Source: Castellaniella hirudinis_A | GTDB lineage: Bacteria; Pseudomonadota; Gammaproteobacteria; Burkholderiales; Burkholderiaceae_B | DNA: 64,000 nucleotides | NCBI RefSeq assembly: GCF_047468865.1 | Contig: NZ_JBLGTV010000010.1 | Span: forward strand, 56,999-120,998 | Direction of reading: 5' to 3' | Part shown: positions 51,377 to 59,391 of the stretch, piece by piece | Layout of the letters: every line of letters starts with the position of its first letter | Position numbering within the stretch: the first letter of the stretch is position 1 | The notes under the pieces: model-generated | What the model saw: the letters and a program-made list of their open reading frames with translations, nothing else | Databases searched by the model: none | What the model was told of the DNA's origin: nothing | Translations under genes and position numbers: made by a program

Positions 51377-52270
51377 ATGCTCACATTCCAACAGCTTATT
51401 TTATCGCTCCAGCAATACTGGGACCGCCAGGGCTGCACCCTGCTGCAGCCCTACGACATGGAGGTCGGGGCCGGCACATCCCACACGGCCACGTTTCTGC
51501 GCGCCATCGGCCCCGAGCCCTGGCGCGCAGCGTATGTGCAGCCCTCGCGCCGCCCCAAGGACGGGCGCTATGGCGACAACCCCAACCGCCTGCAGCACTA
51601 TTACCAGTTCCAGGTGGTGCTCAAGCCCGCCCCGCCCGACATCCTGGATCTGTACATTGGCTCGCTGAAAGCCCTGGGAATCGACCCCATGCAACACGAC
51701 ATCCGCTTTGTCGAGGACGACTGGGAAAACCCCACTCTGGGCGCCTGGGGCCTGGGCTGGGAGGTCTGGCTCAACGGCATGGAAGTCACGCAGTTCACAT
51801 ATTTCCAGCAGGTCGGCGGGCTGGACTGCAACCCCACCATGGGCGAAATCACCTACGGCCTGGAACGCCTGGCCATGTACCTTCAGGGGGTCGAATCGGT
51901 CTACGACCTGGTCTGGACACAGGCCCCCGATGGCCGGACGGTTCACTACCGCGACGTGTTCCACCAGAACGAGGTCGAACAGTCCACCTATAACTTCGAA
52001 TACGCTGCCACCCCCATGCTGCTGACCCATTTCAACGACTACGAGGCCGAAGCCAAGCGGCTGATCGACGTGCCCCTGGCCCTGCCCGCCTACGAAGCCA
52101 CCCTGAAGGCGGCCCACGCCTTCAACCTGCTAGATGCCCGAGGCGCCATCAGCGTCACCGAACGCGCCACCTACATCGGCCGCATCCGCAACCTGTCGCG
52201 CGCGGTCGCCCAGGCTTATTACGATTCACGCGAAAAGCTCGGCTTTCCCATGCTGGAGGCCCAGGCATGA
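51377..52270 (+). CDS. glyQ: Glycyl-tRNA synthetase alpha subunit
   Basis: This is the catalytic subunit of the bacterial alpha2beta2 glycyl-tRNA synthetase, which charges the tRNA-Gly family. The 297-residue product is canonical throughout. It has TFQQLILSLQQYWDRQGCTL at the start, class II motifs in QPSRRPKDGRYGDNPNR and FQVVLKP, and GGLDCNPTMGEITYGLERLA (motif 3). The stop overlaps the glyS ATG by 4 bp. Confidence 0.98.
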   Translation: MLTFQQLILSLQQYWDRQGCTLLQPYDMEVGAGTSHTATFLRAIGPEPWRAAYVQPSRRPKDGRYGDNPNRLQHYYQFQVVLKPAPPDILDLYIGSLKALGIDPMQHDIRFVEDDWENPTLGAWGLGWEVWLNGMEVTQFTYFQQVGGLDCNPTMGEITYGLERLAMYLQGVESVYDLVWTQAPDGRTVHYRDVFHQNEVEQSTYNFEYAATPMLLTHFNDYEAEAKRLIDVPLALPAYEATLKAAHAFNLLDARGAISVTERATYIGRIRNLSRAVAQAYYDSREKLGFPMLEAQA

Positions 52271-54399
52271 GCACGCAAGCCCTGCTGGTCGAACTCCTGA
52301 CCGAAGAACTGCCCCCCAAGGCCCTGCCGGCCCTGGGTGAAGCCTTTGCCGACGGCATCCGGCAGATGCTCGACAAACAGCACCTGCTGGCCAAGGGCTG
52401 CGCGCATACGGTGTACGCGACCCCGCGCCGGCTGGCGGTGCATTTCAGCGCCGTGCTGGATCAGGCTCCCGACCAGCCCTATACCGAAAAACTCATGCCG
52501 GCCGGCATCGGGCTGGACGCCGACGGCAACGCCACCCCCGCGCTGCTGAAAAAACTGCAGGCCAAAGGCCTGGCGCACCTGCGGCCCGCGGATCTCTCCC
52601 GGCGGGACGACGGCAAGCAGACCGTGCTGTACGCCGAAGGCACGGCGGCGGGCGCCGCCCTGGCCGACGGCCTGCAGCAGGCCCTGGACTACGCCGTGAC
52701 CCACCTGCCCATCCCCAAGGTCATGCAGTATCAGCTGGCCGATGGCCGCACCAGCGTCAAATTCGTGCGCCCCGCCCACCACCTGCTGGCTTTGTGGGGC
52801 GAACGCGTGGTGCCGGTGCAGGTGCTGGGCCTGCGGGCGGATCGCCTCACCCGCGGCCACCGCTTCCTGTGCCCCGCGCCCCTGTCCATCCCGTCGGCCG
52901 ACGACTGGGCCGGCGTGCTGGGCGCACAGGGCTATGTCGTGCCCAGTTTCCAGCAGCGCCGCGCGCGCATTGCACAGCAGTTGGCCGATGCCGCCGACGG
53001 CCTGCAGGCCACGATCGGGCACGACCCCGAAACCCAGGCCCTGCTGGACGAGGTCACGGCCCTGGTCGAATGGCCCACGGTCTACGTGGGGCAGTTCGAC
53101 ACCGGATTCCTGTCCGTGCCGCCGGAATGCCTGATCCTGACCATGCGGCTGAACCAAAAATACTTCCCCCTGTTCGATCCGGCCAGCCGCCGCCTGACGC
53201 ACCGTTTCCTGATCGTCAGCAATATGCAGCCCGACGATCCCCGCCAGATCATCGAAGGCAACCAGCGGGTGGTGCGCCCGCGCCTGGCGGACGCACAGTT
53301 CTTCTACCAGGCCGACCTGAAGACGCCGCTGGCCGACCGCGTGGCCGACCTGAGCAACAGCATCTATCACAACAAGCTGGGCACCCAGTTGCAGCGCACC
53401 GAGCGCGTGCGCAAGATGGCCCGCTGGCTGGCCCCCCTGCTGGGGGGCGACGCCAAGACGGCCGCCCAGGCGGGCATGCTGGCCCACGCCGACCTGGGCA
53501 CCCAGATGGTGGGCGAATTCCCCGAGCTGCAAGGGATCATGGGGGCCTACTATGCCCAGCACGACGGCTATCCCGCGGACGTGGTGCGCGCCCTGCGCGA
53601 CCAATACCGCATCCGCCTCGACGAACCCGTCGCCGACGACACCCTGACGGCCGCCATCCTGTTCATGGCCGAGCGCGCCGAAACCCTGATGGGCATCTGG
53701 GGCATCGGCCTGGCCCCCACCGGCGAACGCGACCCCTACGGCCTGCGCCGGGCCGCCCTGGGCCTGATCAGCGCCTACGAGCAATTGACGGCCGGCGGCT
53801 GGCTGCAGGCCAGCCAGGACAGCCCCGCCAATCTCGGCGCGCTGCTGGCCCAGGCAGAATCCAACTTCCCGGCCGGATCCCTGGCCAAGGACACGCAGGC
53901 GCAAGTCCAGGACTTCATCTTCGAGCGCTACCGCCACCAATTGGCGGGGCAATACGAGCGGGCGGCCATCGACGCGGTGCTGGCCCTGCGCCCACCGCTG
54001 CACCAAGTGGCCGCCCGGGTTCAGGCCTGCCAGGAATTCTCCCGCCTGCCCGAAGCGGAGTCCCTGGCCGCCGCCAACAAGCGCGTCAGCAACTTGCTGA
54101 AAAAGGCCGACCAGACCCTGCCGGCATTCGATCTGGCGCTGCTGGCCGAACCCGCCGAACGCCAACTGGCCCAGGCCATCACCCAACTGGCGCCCCAGGC
54201 GCAGGCCGCCCTGCAGGCAGGCGACTTCACCCACAGCCTGGCCATTCTGGCCCAGGCCCGCGCCGCCGTGGATACGTTCTTCACCGAGGTCATGGTCATG
54301 GCCGACGACCCCGCCACCCGCACCAATCGCCTGGCCCTGCTGCAATCGCTGCACCAGTTGATGAACCAGGTGGCCGATCTCTCCAGGCTGGCGCAGTGA
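52267..54399 (+). CDS. glyS: Glycyl-tRNA synthetase beta subunit
   Basis: This subunit binds tRNA-Gly and contains an HD-like domain and a C-terminal anticodon-binding domain. The 710-residue product shows LLVELLTEELPPKALPALGE at the N-terminus, VRPAHHLLALWGERVVPV, and KLGTQLQRTERVRKMARWLA. GPTGERDPYGLRRAALG-type sequence (APTGERDPYGLRRAALGLIS) and the C-terminal FFTEVMVMADDPATRTNRLA complete it. Length and motifs are normal. It overlaps glyQ and gmhB by 4 bp each, so the run glyQ-glyS-gmhB-plsC is translationally coupled. Confidence 0.98.
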   Translation: MSTQALLVELLTEELPPKALPALGEAFADGIRQMLDKQHLLAKGCAHTVYATPRRLAVHFSAVLDQAPDQPYTEKLMPAGIGLDADGNATPALLKKLQAKGLAHLRPADLSRRDDGKQTVLYAEGTAAGAALADGLQQALDYAVTHLPIPKVMQYQLADGRTSVKFVRPAHHLLALWGERVVPVQVLGLRADRLTRGHRFLCPAPLSIPSADDWAGVLGAQGYVVPSFQQRRARIAQQLADAADGLQATIGHDPETQALLDEVTALVEWPTVYVGQFDTGFLSVPPECLILTMRLNQKYFPLFDPASRRLTHRFLIVSNMQPDDPRQIIEGNQRVVRPRLADAQFFYQADLKTPLADRVADLSNSIYHNKLGTQLQRTERVRKMARWLAPLLGGDAKTAAQAGMLAHADLGTQMVGEFPELQGIMGAYYAQHDGYPADVVRALRDQYRIRLDEPVADDTLTAAILFMAERAETLMGIWGIGLAPTGERDPYGLRRAALGLISAYEQLTAGGWLQASQDSPANLGALLAQAESNFPAGSLAKDTQAQVQDFIFERYRHQLAGQYERAAIDAVLALRPPLHQVAARVQACQEFSRLPEAESLAAANKRVSNLLKKADQTLPAFDLALLAEPAERQLAQAITQLAPQAQAALQAGDFTHSLAILAQARAAVDTFFTEVMVMADDPATRTNRLALLQSLHQLMNQVADLSRLAQ

Positions 54400-54950
54400 A
54401 ACTCATCATCCTGGACCGCGACGGCGTTATCAACGAAGACAGCGACGCCTACATCAAATCGCCCGACGAATGGGTGCCCATCCCCGGCAGCCTGGAGGCC
54501 ATCGGCCGCCTGAGCCAGGCCGGTTGGCGCGTGGTCGTGGCCAGCAACCAGTCCGGGCTGGCGCGCGGCCTGTTCACCATGGAAACCCTGGGGGACATCC
54601 ATCAGCGCATGCGCCAAGCGGCCAGCGAGGTGGGCGGGCGCATCGACGCCATCTTTTTCTGCCCCCACGGGCCCGGCGCGCAATGCGACTGCCGCAAGCC
54701 CAAGCCCGGCATGCTGTTGGACATCGCCAGACGCCTGGACGTCCGCCTGGAAGGCATCCCCCTGGTGGGAGACAGCCTGCGCGACCTGCAGGCCGGCGCC
54801 AGCGTGGGCTGCAGCCCCTGGCTGGTGCTGACGGGCAAAGGCCGCAAAACCTGGGAAACCTCCGGCACCTGCGGAGAACTGCCCGCCGGCACGGTCGTCT
54901 GCGACGACCTGGCCGCCGTCGTCGACGCCCTCTTGAAAGCCGCCCCATGA
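54396..54950 (+). CDS. gmhB: D-glycero-beta-D-manno-heptose-1,7-bisphosphate 7-phosphatase
   Basis: This HAD-family phosphatase makes heptose 1-phosphate for the LPS inner core. The 184-residue product has the nucleophile motif LDRDGVINEDSD, SNQSGLARG, the zinc-binding CPHGPGAQCDCRKPKPGM with its Cys/His set, and VGDSLRDLQAG. It starts at GTG 54396, overlapping the glyS stop by 4 bp, and overlaps plsC by 4 bp. The glyS-gmhB-plsC order is conserved in many betaproteobacteria. Confidence 0.95.
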   Translation: MKLIILDRDGVINEDSDAYIKSPDEWVPIPGSLEAIGRLSQAGWRVVVASNQSGLARGLFTMETLGDIHQRMRQAASEVGGRIDAIFFCPHGPGAQCDCRKPKPGMLLDIARRLDVRLEGIPLVGDSLRDLQAGASVGCSPWLVLTGKGRKTWETSGTCGELPAGTVVCDDLAAVVDALLKAAP

Positions 54951-55699
54951 CCTTTTTGCGCTCCGCCCTCTACATGGTCTTCTTGACCGTGACCATCATC
55001 CCCTATGCCTTCTGCTGCGTGCTGTGGGCCCCCCTGCCCCTGGCCTGGCGCTACCGCCTGACCCTGGGCTGGCCGGCCCTGGCCCTGTGGGGCGCCCGCT
55101 GGATACTGGGCATCCGCTACCAGGCGCGCGGCACCGAACATCTGCCCAATGGGCCCGCCATCATTCTGTCCAAGCACCAGTCCGCCTGGGAGACCCTGTA
55201 TTTCGCCGTCAAACTGCCGCGCGACGTCGTGTTCGTATACAAAAAAGAACTGCATCATGTGCCCTTCTTCGGCTGGAGCCTGGCCCTACTCAGCATGATC
55301 CCCATCGACCGCGCCAAAGGCCGCGAAGCCTTCGAGCAGGTCGTGCGCATCGGCAGCCAGCGCCTGCAAGAAGGCCGCTGGCCCGTGCTTTTTCCCGAAG
55401 GCACCCGGGTAGCCCCCGGCGAAACCGGGCGCTACAAGCAGGGCGGCACGATGCTGGCCTGCAAGACCGGCGTCCCCGTGATCCCCGTGGCCCACAATGC
55501 CGGCGAACGCTGGCCGCGCAACGCCTTCATCAAGACGCCCGGCCTGGTCACCGTGTCCTATGGCCCGCCATTGGATCCCACCCAATACAACTCGGTGACC
55601 CTGAACAATGCCGTGCGCGACTGGATCGAAGCCGAAATGCGGCAGTTGAACCCCGAGCGCTACGCCAAGCAGCCCCCATCGGCCACCGGCCAGCCCTGA
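54947..55699 (+). CDS. plsC: 1-acyl-sn-glycerol-3-phosphate acyltransferase (PlsC family)
   Basis: This inner-membrane enzyme acylates lysophosphatidic acid to phosphatidic acid. The 250-residue product has an N-terminal membrane helix. The acyltransferase motif I is SKHQSAWET, in which the usual HX4D appears as HX4E. FPEGTRVAPGE is motif III, and VPVIPVAHNAGE is motif IV. The HX4E variant is common in betaproteobacterial PlsC proteins, so activity is expected. The ATG overlaps the gmhB stop. Confidence 0.93.
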   Translation: MTFLRSALYMVFLTVTIIPYAFCCVLWAPLPLAWRYRLTLGWPALALWGARWILGIRYQARGTEHLPNGPAIILSKHQSAWETLYFAVKLPRDVVFVYKKELHHVPFFGWSLALLSMIPIDRAKGREAFEQVVRIGSQRLQEGRWPVLFPEGTRVAPGETGRYKQGGTMLACKTGVPVIPVAHNAGERWPRNAFIKTPGLVTVSYGPPLDPTQYNSVTLNNAVRDWIEAEMRQLNPERYAKQPPSATGQP

Positions 55700-55714
55700 G
55701 CCCTCGCCCGCGCA

Positions 55715-56551
55715 ATGACCGACCGGCCCTGCCCACAGCAGCTGGATTTGTTTCAGCCCGCCGTCCCGTCCCCGAAAACGCCGCGGCGAGCCCGACCCTT
55801 TGCCGCCGAACAGACGCCTGGCCACGCAAAACCCGGCGCGGCCCCGCTGCCGGAATACAGCCTGCGGCGTTCCCGGCGCAAGACCATCGGCCTGACCCTG
55901 CGAGATGCCCAGCTGCACGTCCAGGCGCCCACCTGGGCGACCCGCGGACAAATTGAAGATCTGATCCGGGAAAAAGCCCGCTGGATACAAGAAAAACAGG
56001 CTATCCAGCAAGCGCGCCTGCGCCTGTTGGCTCTGCAGGCAAGCCAGTGGCGCCCCGGCGGGCAGATCCCCTATCTGGGCGTGATGATCCAGCTAGCCCT
56101 GGACAGCGGCGGCGCCACCCGCTTCGAGGGCGATGCCCGGCGCCCTCAAACCCGCCAGCGCCTGGTGCTGCCGCTGCCGGATCAGGCCGACGGCGCCCGC
56201 ATCCAGGATCTGGCCCAGGCTTGGCTGCAAGCCCAGGCCGGCCTTGTGTTCCAGCCTCGCTTGCGGCACTACCTGGATCTGGCCGGCCAGAAAATCACCG
56301 GCTGGGGCCTATCCGGCGCCCAGGGCCGCTGGGGGTCGTGTTCGGCCCAGCGCCGCATCCGCCTGAACTGGCGCCTGATCCACCTGCCGCCCGGCCTGAT
56401 CGACTACGTCATCGCCCACGAAGTGGCCCACCTGAAAGAAATGAACCACGGCCCCGCCTTCTGGCGGGAAGTGGCCCGCCTGTGCCCCGGCTACGAGCAG
56501 GCCCGCGACACCCTGAAGCAGCACCACCCCGCTACCCTGCCCCTGTTCTGA
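55715..56551 (+). CDS. YgjP/SprT-like zinc metallopeptidase (DUF45 family)
   Basis: The 278-residue product has the zinc-protease motif HEVAHLKEMNHGPAFW near residue 230-245 (HExxH plus a downstream His). The preceding GRWGSCSAQRRIRLNWRLI is the family signature of the YgjP group. The N-terminal 45 residues are Pro/Ala-rich and probably disordered. Family members are predicted metal-dependent hydrolases; no substrate is established. It follows plsC by 15 bp and likely ends that operon. Confidence 0.88.
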   Translation: MTDRPCPQQLDLFQPAVPSPKTPRRARPFAAEQTPGHAKPGAAPLPEYSLRRSRRKTIGLTLRDAQLHVQAPTWATRGQIEDLIREKARWIQEKQAIQQARLRLLALQASQWRPGGQIPYLGVMIQLALDSGGATRFEGDARRPQTRQRLVLPLPDQADGARIQDLAQAWLQAQAGLVFQPRLRHYLDLAGQKITGWGLSGAQGRWGSCSAQRRIRLNWRLIHLPPGLIDYVIAHEVAHLKEMNHGPAFWREVARLCPGYEQARDTLKQHHPATLPLF

Positions 56552-56736
56552 GCCCGCCGGCGCCACCCATGGCACCGCGATGATGACCCCCACCCTGGCG
56601 ATGAAGAACGTGATCGCGGCCACCAGGGTGAGCGCGGTCTATGTGGTGCGCGGAGACCCCGGGCACCGCCGGTTTCGCTTTTTTTGCCAAAACCTGCGTA
56701 TCATGGGCTTGTCTCACAGATCATCGGAAACACACC

Positions 56737-57132
56737 ATGCGACTCCTACACACCATGCTGCGCGTCGGCAACCTGGATCGATCCTTGATGTTCTACACGG
56801 ATATCCTGGGCATGCGGCTGCTGCGGCGCAAAGACTACCCCGAAGGCCGGTTCACCCTGGCCTTTGTCGGCTACCAGGACGAAGCCGACGGGGCGGTGCT
56901 TGAACTCACCCATAACTGGGACACCGACCGCTACGACCTGGGCAACGGCTACGGCCACATCGCCATCGAGGTCGAAGACGCCTACGACACCTGCGCCACG
57001 ATCAAAGCCCGGGGCGGCCTGGTGGTACGCGAAGCCGGCCCCATGAAACACGGCACCACGGTGATCGCCTTCGTCGAGGATCCCGACGGCTACAAGGTAG
57101 AACTCATCCAGCGCAGCGGCCGCGAAGACTGA
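56737..57132 (+). CDS. gloA: Lactoylglutathione lyase (glyoxalase I)
   Basis: It converts the methylglyoxal-glutathione hemithioacetal to S-lactoylglutathione. The 131-residue VOC-fold protein has metal ligands in MRLLHTMLRVGNLDRSL (His), AVLELTHNWD (Glu), GYGHIAIEVED (His) and FVEDPDGYKVELIQR (Glu). This is the standard nickel-type set. The start at 56737 is preceded by a stretch with no coding sense. The last 29 bp overlap the 3' end of rsmA on the opposite strand. About 185 bases upstream show no gene. Confidence 0.96.
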   Translation: MRLLHTMLRVGNLDRSLMFYTDILGMRLLRRKDYPEGRFTLAFVGYQDEADGAVLELTHNWDTDRYDLGNGYGHIAIEVEDAYDTCATIKARGGLVVREAGPMKHGTTVIAFVEDPDGYKVELIQRSGRED

Positions 57133-57904
57133 CCGCATCGGCCATGTCCATGAGCTGATCCCCGGTCAGTTCCTGGGGGCGCGCCGTGGGAGACACCCCC
57201 AGCGCATCCCAATCCAGCCCCTTCGCCCAATCGCCCAGGCTGCCGCGAATCATCTTGCGGCGGTGCTCGAACACCCGCGACACCAGTTGGTCGAATACCG
57301 CCGCGTCCACCGGCAACCGGCACTGCGCCGCCGGCAGCGGCCGCATGCGCACGATAGCCGACATCACCCTGGGGGGCGGATCGAAGGATTCGGGCGGCAC
57401 ATCGAACAAGTGCGTCATCCGATAGCGCATCTGCAACATGACGGACAGCCGCCCGTACTGGCTGTCGCCCGGGCGCGCCACCATGCGGTCGATGACTTCG
57501 CGCTGCAACATGAAATGCTGATCCTGCACCAGTTCGGCCCACCGCGCCAGATGAAACAGCAGCGGGGTGGAAATATTGTAGGGCAGGTTCCCAACCACCC
57601 GCAGCGGGCGGTGCCCCGCAGGCAGCAGGCTGGAGAAATCCACCTTCAGGGCATCGGCCTGCACGACCGTCAGGCGCTGGGCGGGCCAGGCCTGGCGCAA
57701 GCGCTGGGCCAGGTCGCGGTCGATCTCGACGGCGGTCAGGTGCGGCAGCCGGTCCAGCAGGGGCGCCGTCAGGGCCGACAACCCGGGGCCGATTTCGACC
57801 ACGCAGTCATCGGCCTGGGGGTCGATGGCCCGCACGATGGCATCCACCACGGATTCATCGCTCAGGAAGTGCTGGCCGAAGCGCTTGCGTGCCTGGTGTG
57901 CCAT
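57104..57904 (-). CDS. rsmA: 16S rRNA (adenine(1518)-N6/adenine(1519)-N6)-dimethyltransferase RsmA/KsgA
   Basis: It dimethylates two adenines in helix 45 of 16S rRNA and serves as a late check in 30S assembly. The 266-residue product has the start RKRFGQHFLSDE, SAM motif EIGPGLSALT, VEIDRDL, and the target-base motif NLPYNIS. FPPRVMSAIV-type sequence (DPPPRVMSAIVRM) follows. The sequence at its C-terminus is antisense to the end of gloA. It is the last gene of the lptD-surA-rsmA run; surA ends 5 bp upstream of its ATG. Confidence 0.97.
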   Translation of the reverse strand: MAHQARKRFGQHFLSDESVVDAIVRAIDPQADDCVVEIGPGLSALTAPLLDRLPHLTAVEIDRDLAQRLRQAWPAQRLTVVQADALKVDFSSLLPAGHRPLRVVGNLPYNISTPLLFHLARWAELVQDQHFMLQREVIDRMVARPGDSQYGRLSVMLQMRYRMTHLFDVPPESFDPPPRVMSAIVRMRPLPAAQCRLPVDAAVFDQLVSRVFEHRRKMIRGSLGDWAKGLDWDALGVSPTARPQELTGDQLMDMADAVSLRGRCAG

Positions 57905-57909
57905 ATGAT

Positions 57910-59391
57910 TTACGGCTGCCCGCTGCGGGTGTCGTCCAGGCGGTTGTCGATGTAGGCCTGACTGCGCAGCTGATCCAGCCAGTCTTCGTAGGCGGGGCCG
58001 ATGCGCCGCTGCATGAGTTCGTGGCGCGCCTGCATGCGGCGGAATTCATTTTCCATATTCTTGCTGCGGCGTTCCTCGACCTGGATCAGGTGCCAGCCGA
58101 AGGGCGACTTGACCGGTTGGCTGACCTGGCCGTCCTGCAGGCCGTTCATGGCCTGTTCGAAGGCCGGAACGGTTTCGCCGGGGTTCAGCCAGCCGAGGTC
58201 GCCGCCTTTCTGGGCGGAGGCATCCTGCGAATAACGCTTGGCCAGTTCGGCGAAGGATTCGCCGTGCTCGATCCGCTGGCGCAGGCCCTCCAGGGTGCCG
58301 CGCGCCTTGTCGTCGTCCACGACCTTATTGGTCTTGATCAGAATGTGCCGGGCGTGGGTCTGGGTGACCATCATGGGGCCGGCGGGCTGCTGCTGGGCCT
58401 GGGGACGCGGCGCGGGCTGAGCGGCGGCCGCCTGCTTGGGCGCTGGGCGCTGGGCGTAGCCGCGCCGCAGCACTTTCAGGATGTGGAAACCCCGCCCGCT
58501 CTGGATCACGCCGCTCAATCCGCCAGCCGGGGTGCTGGAGATGGCCTGGACGAAAAGATCAGGCCAGTCTTTCAGGGGGCGTATGCCCATATCGCCCCCT
58601 TGCAAGGCCTGGGGGCCGTTGGAAGACGCCGCGGCCACCCCGGCAAAGTCGGCGCCGGATTTCAGCTTGCGCAACAGGGCCTCGGCTTCTTGGCGTTTCT
58701 CGGCCACCACGGAATCCGCCGCGTAATCGGGCACTTCGATCAGGATCTGGGCCAGTTCGACGAGTTCGGGCCCCGTGGGAACCGGCGCGGGCGCGGGTTC
58801 GGGCTCGGGGGCCATTTGCGGCGGCGGCAGTTGATCCCCCTGGGATTGCAGGAAGGCGTCGATGTCGTCGTCGCTGATGCTGATGCGATCTTCGACAAAG
58901 CGTTGGCGCAGCATGTCGTCCTGGATCTGCGCGCGCAGTTCGTCCTGGTATTGGCCCCAGTCCATGCCGCTGCCCAGGATTTCCTTGCGCAGCTGATCGA
59001 CCGTCAGGCGGTTGCGCTGGGCGATGGACTGAACCGCCTGGGCCACCTGCGCATCGGACACCTGGATACCCACCCGCTGGGCTTCCTGATCCTGCAGCGC
59101 GGTGTTGATCATCTGCTGCAGCACCTGGTGCCGCAACACTGCGTCATCCGGCACCGGGATGCGTTGCTGCTGCATCTGCCGGCGCACGGTAACGGTTTTT
59201 TCGTCCAGTTGCCCCAGGGTAATGACATGGTGGTCGACCACGGCGGCGATGCCGTCGACGAACTGCTGGGCGGGCGCCGCCTGGCGCGCCGGGGTTTTAC
59301 CCGCCGCCAGCACGGGGGAGGCCAGGACGCCACTGCCCAGCATCAACGCCAGGAGCACCGTGCCAGCGGGAGGACGCAAGCCAGACATCAT
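57910..59391 (-). CDS. surA: Periplasmic chaperone and peptidyl-prolyl isomerase SurA
   Basis: SurA escorts outer-membrane proteins through the periplasm to the BAM complex. The 493-residue product has a signal peptide (LLALMLGSGVLASPVLAAG). An N-terminal chaperone domain follows (DGIAAVVDHHVITLGQLDEK), then two parvulin domains. The first lies around ELAQILIEVPDYA and the second around THARHILIKTNKVVDDDKA. Ala/Pro/Gln-rich linkers before each parvulin domain make it longer than E. coli SurA (428). AGAGG upstream of ATG 59391 overlaps the lptD end, so it is coupled to lptD. Confidence 0.95.
   Translation of the reverse strand: MMSGLRPPAGTVLLALMLGSGVLASPVLAAGKTPARQAAPAQQFVDGIAAVVDHHVITLGQLDEKTVTVRRQMQQQRIPVPDDAVLRHQVLQQMINTALQDQEAQRVGIQVSDAQVAQAVQSIAQRNRLTVDQLRKEILGSGMDWGQYQDELRAQIQDDMLRQRFVEDRISISDDDIDAFLQSQGDQLPPPQMAPEPEPAPAPVPTGPELVELAQILIEVPDYAADSVVAEKRQEAEALLRKLKSGADFAGVAAASSNGPQALQGGDMGIRPLKDWPDLFVQAISSTPAGGLSGVIQSGRGFHILKVLRRGYAQRPAPKQAAAAQPAPRPQAQQQPAGPMMVTQTHARHILIKTNKVVDDDKARGTLEGLRQRIEHGESFAELAKRYSQDASAQKGGDLGWLNPGETVPAFEQAMNGLQDGQVSQPVKSPFGWHLIQVEERRSKNMENEFRRMQARHELMQRRIGPAYEDWLDQLRSQAYIDNRLDDTRSGQP

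Noticed and set aside
56552..56736. Possible small gene between the metallopeptidase and gloA
   Set aside because: Short frames exist on both strands, but none has a ribosome site, hydrophobic pattern or recognisable motif.
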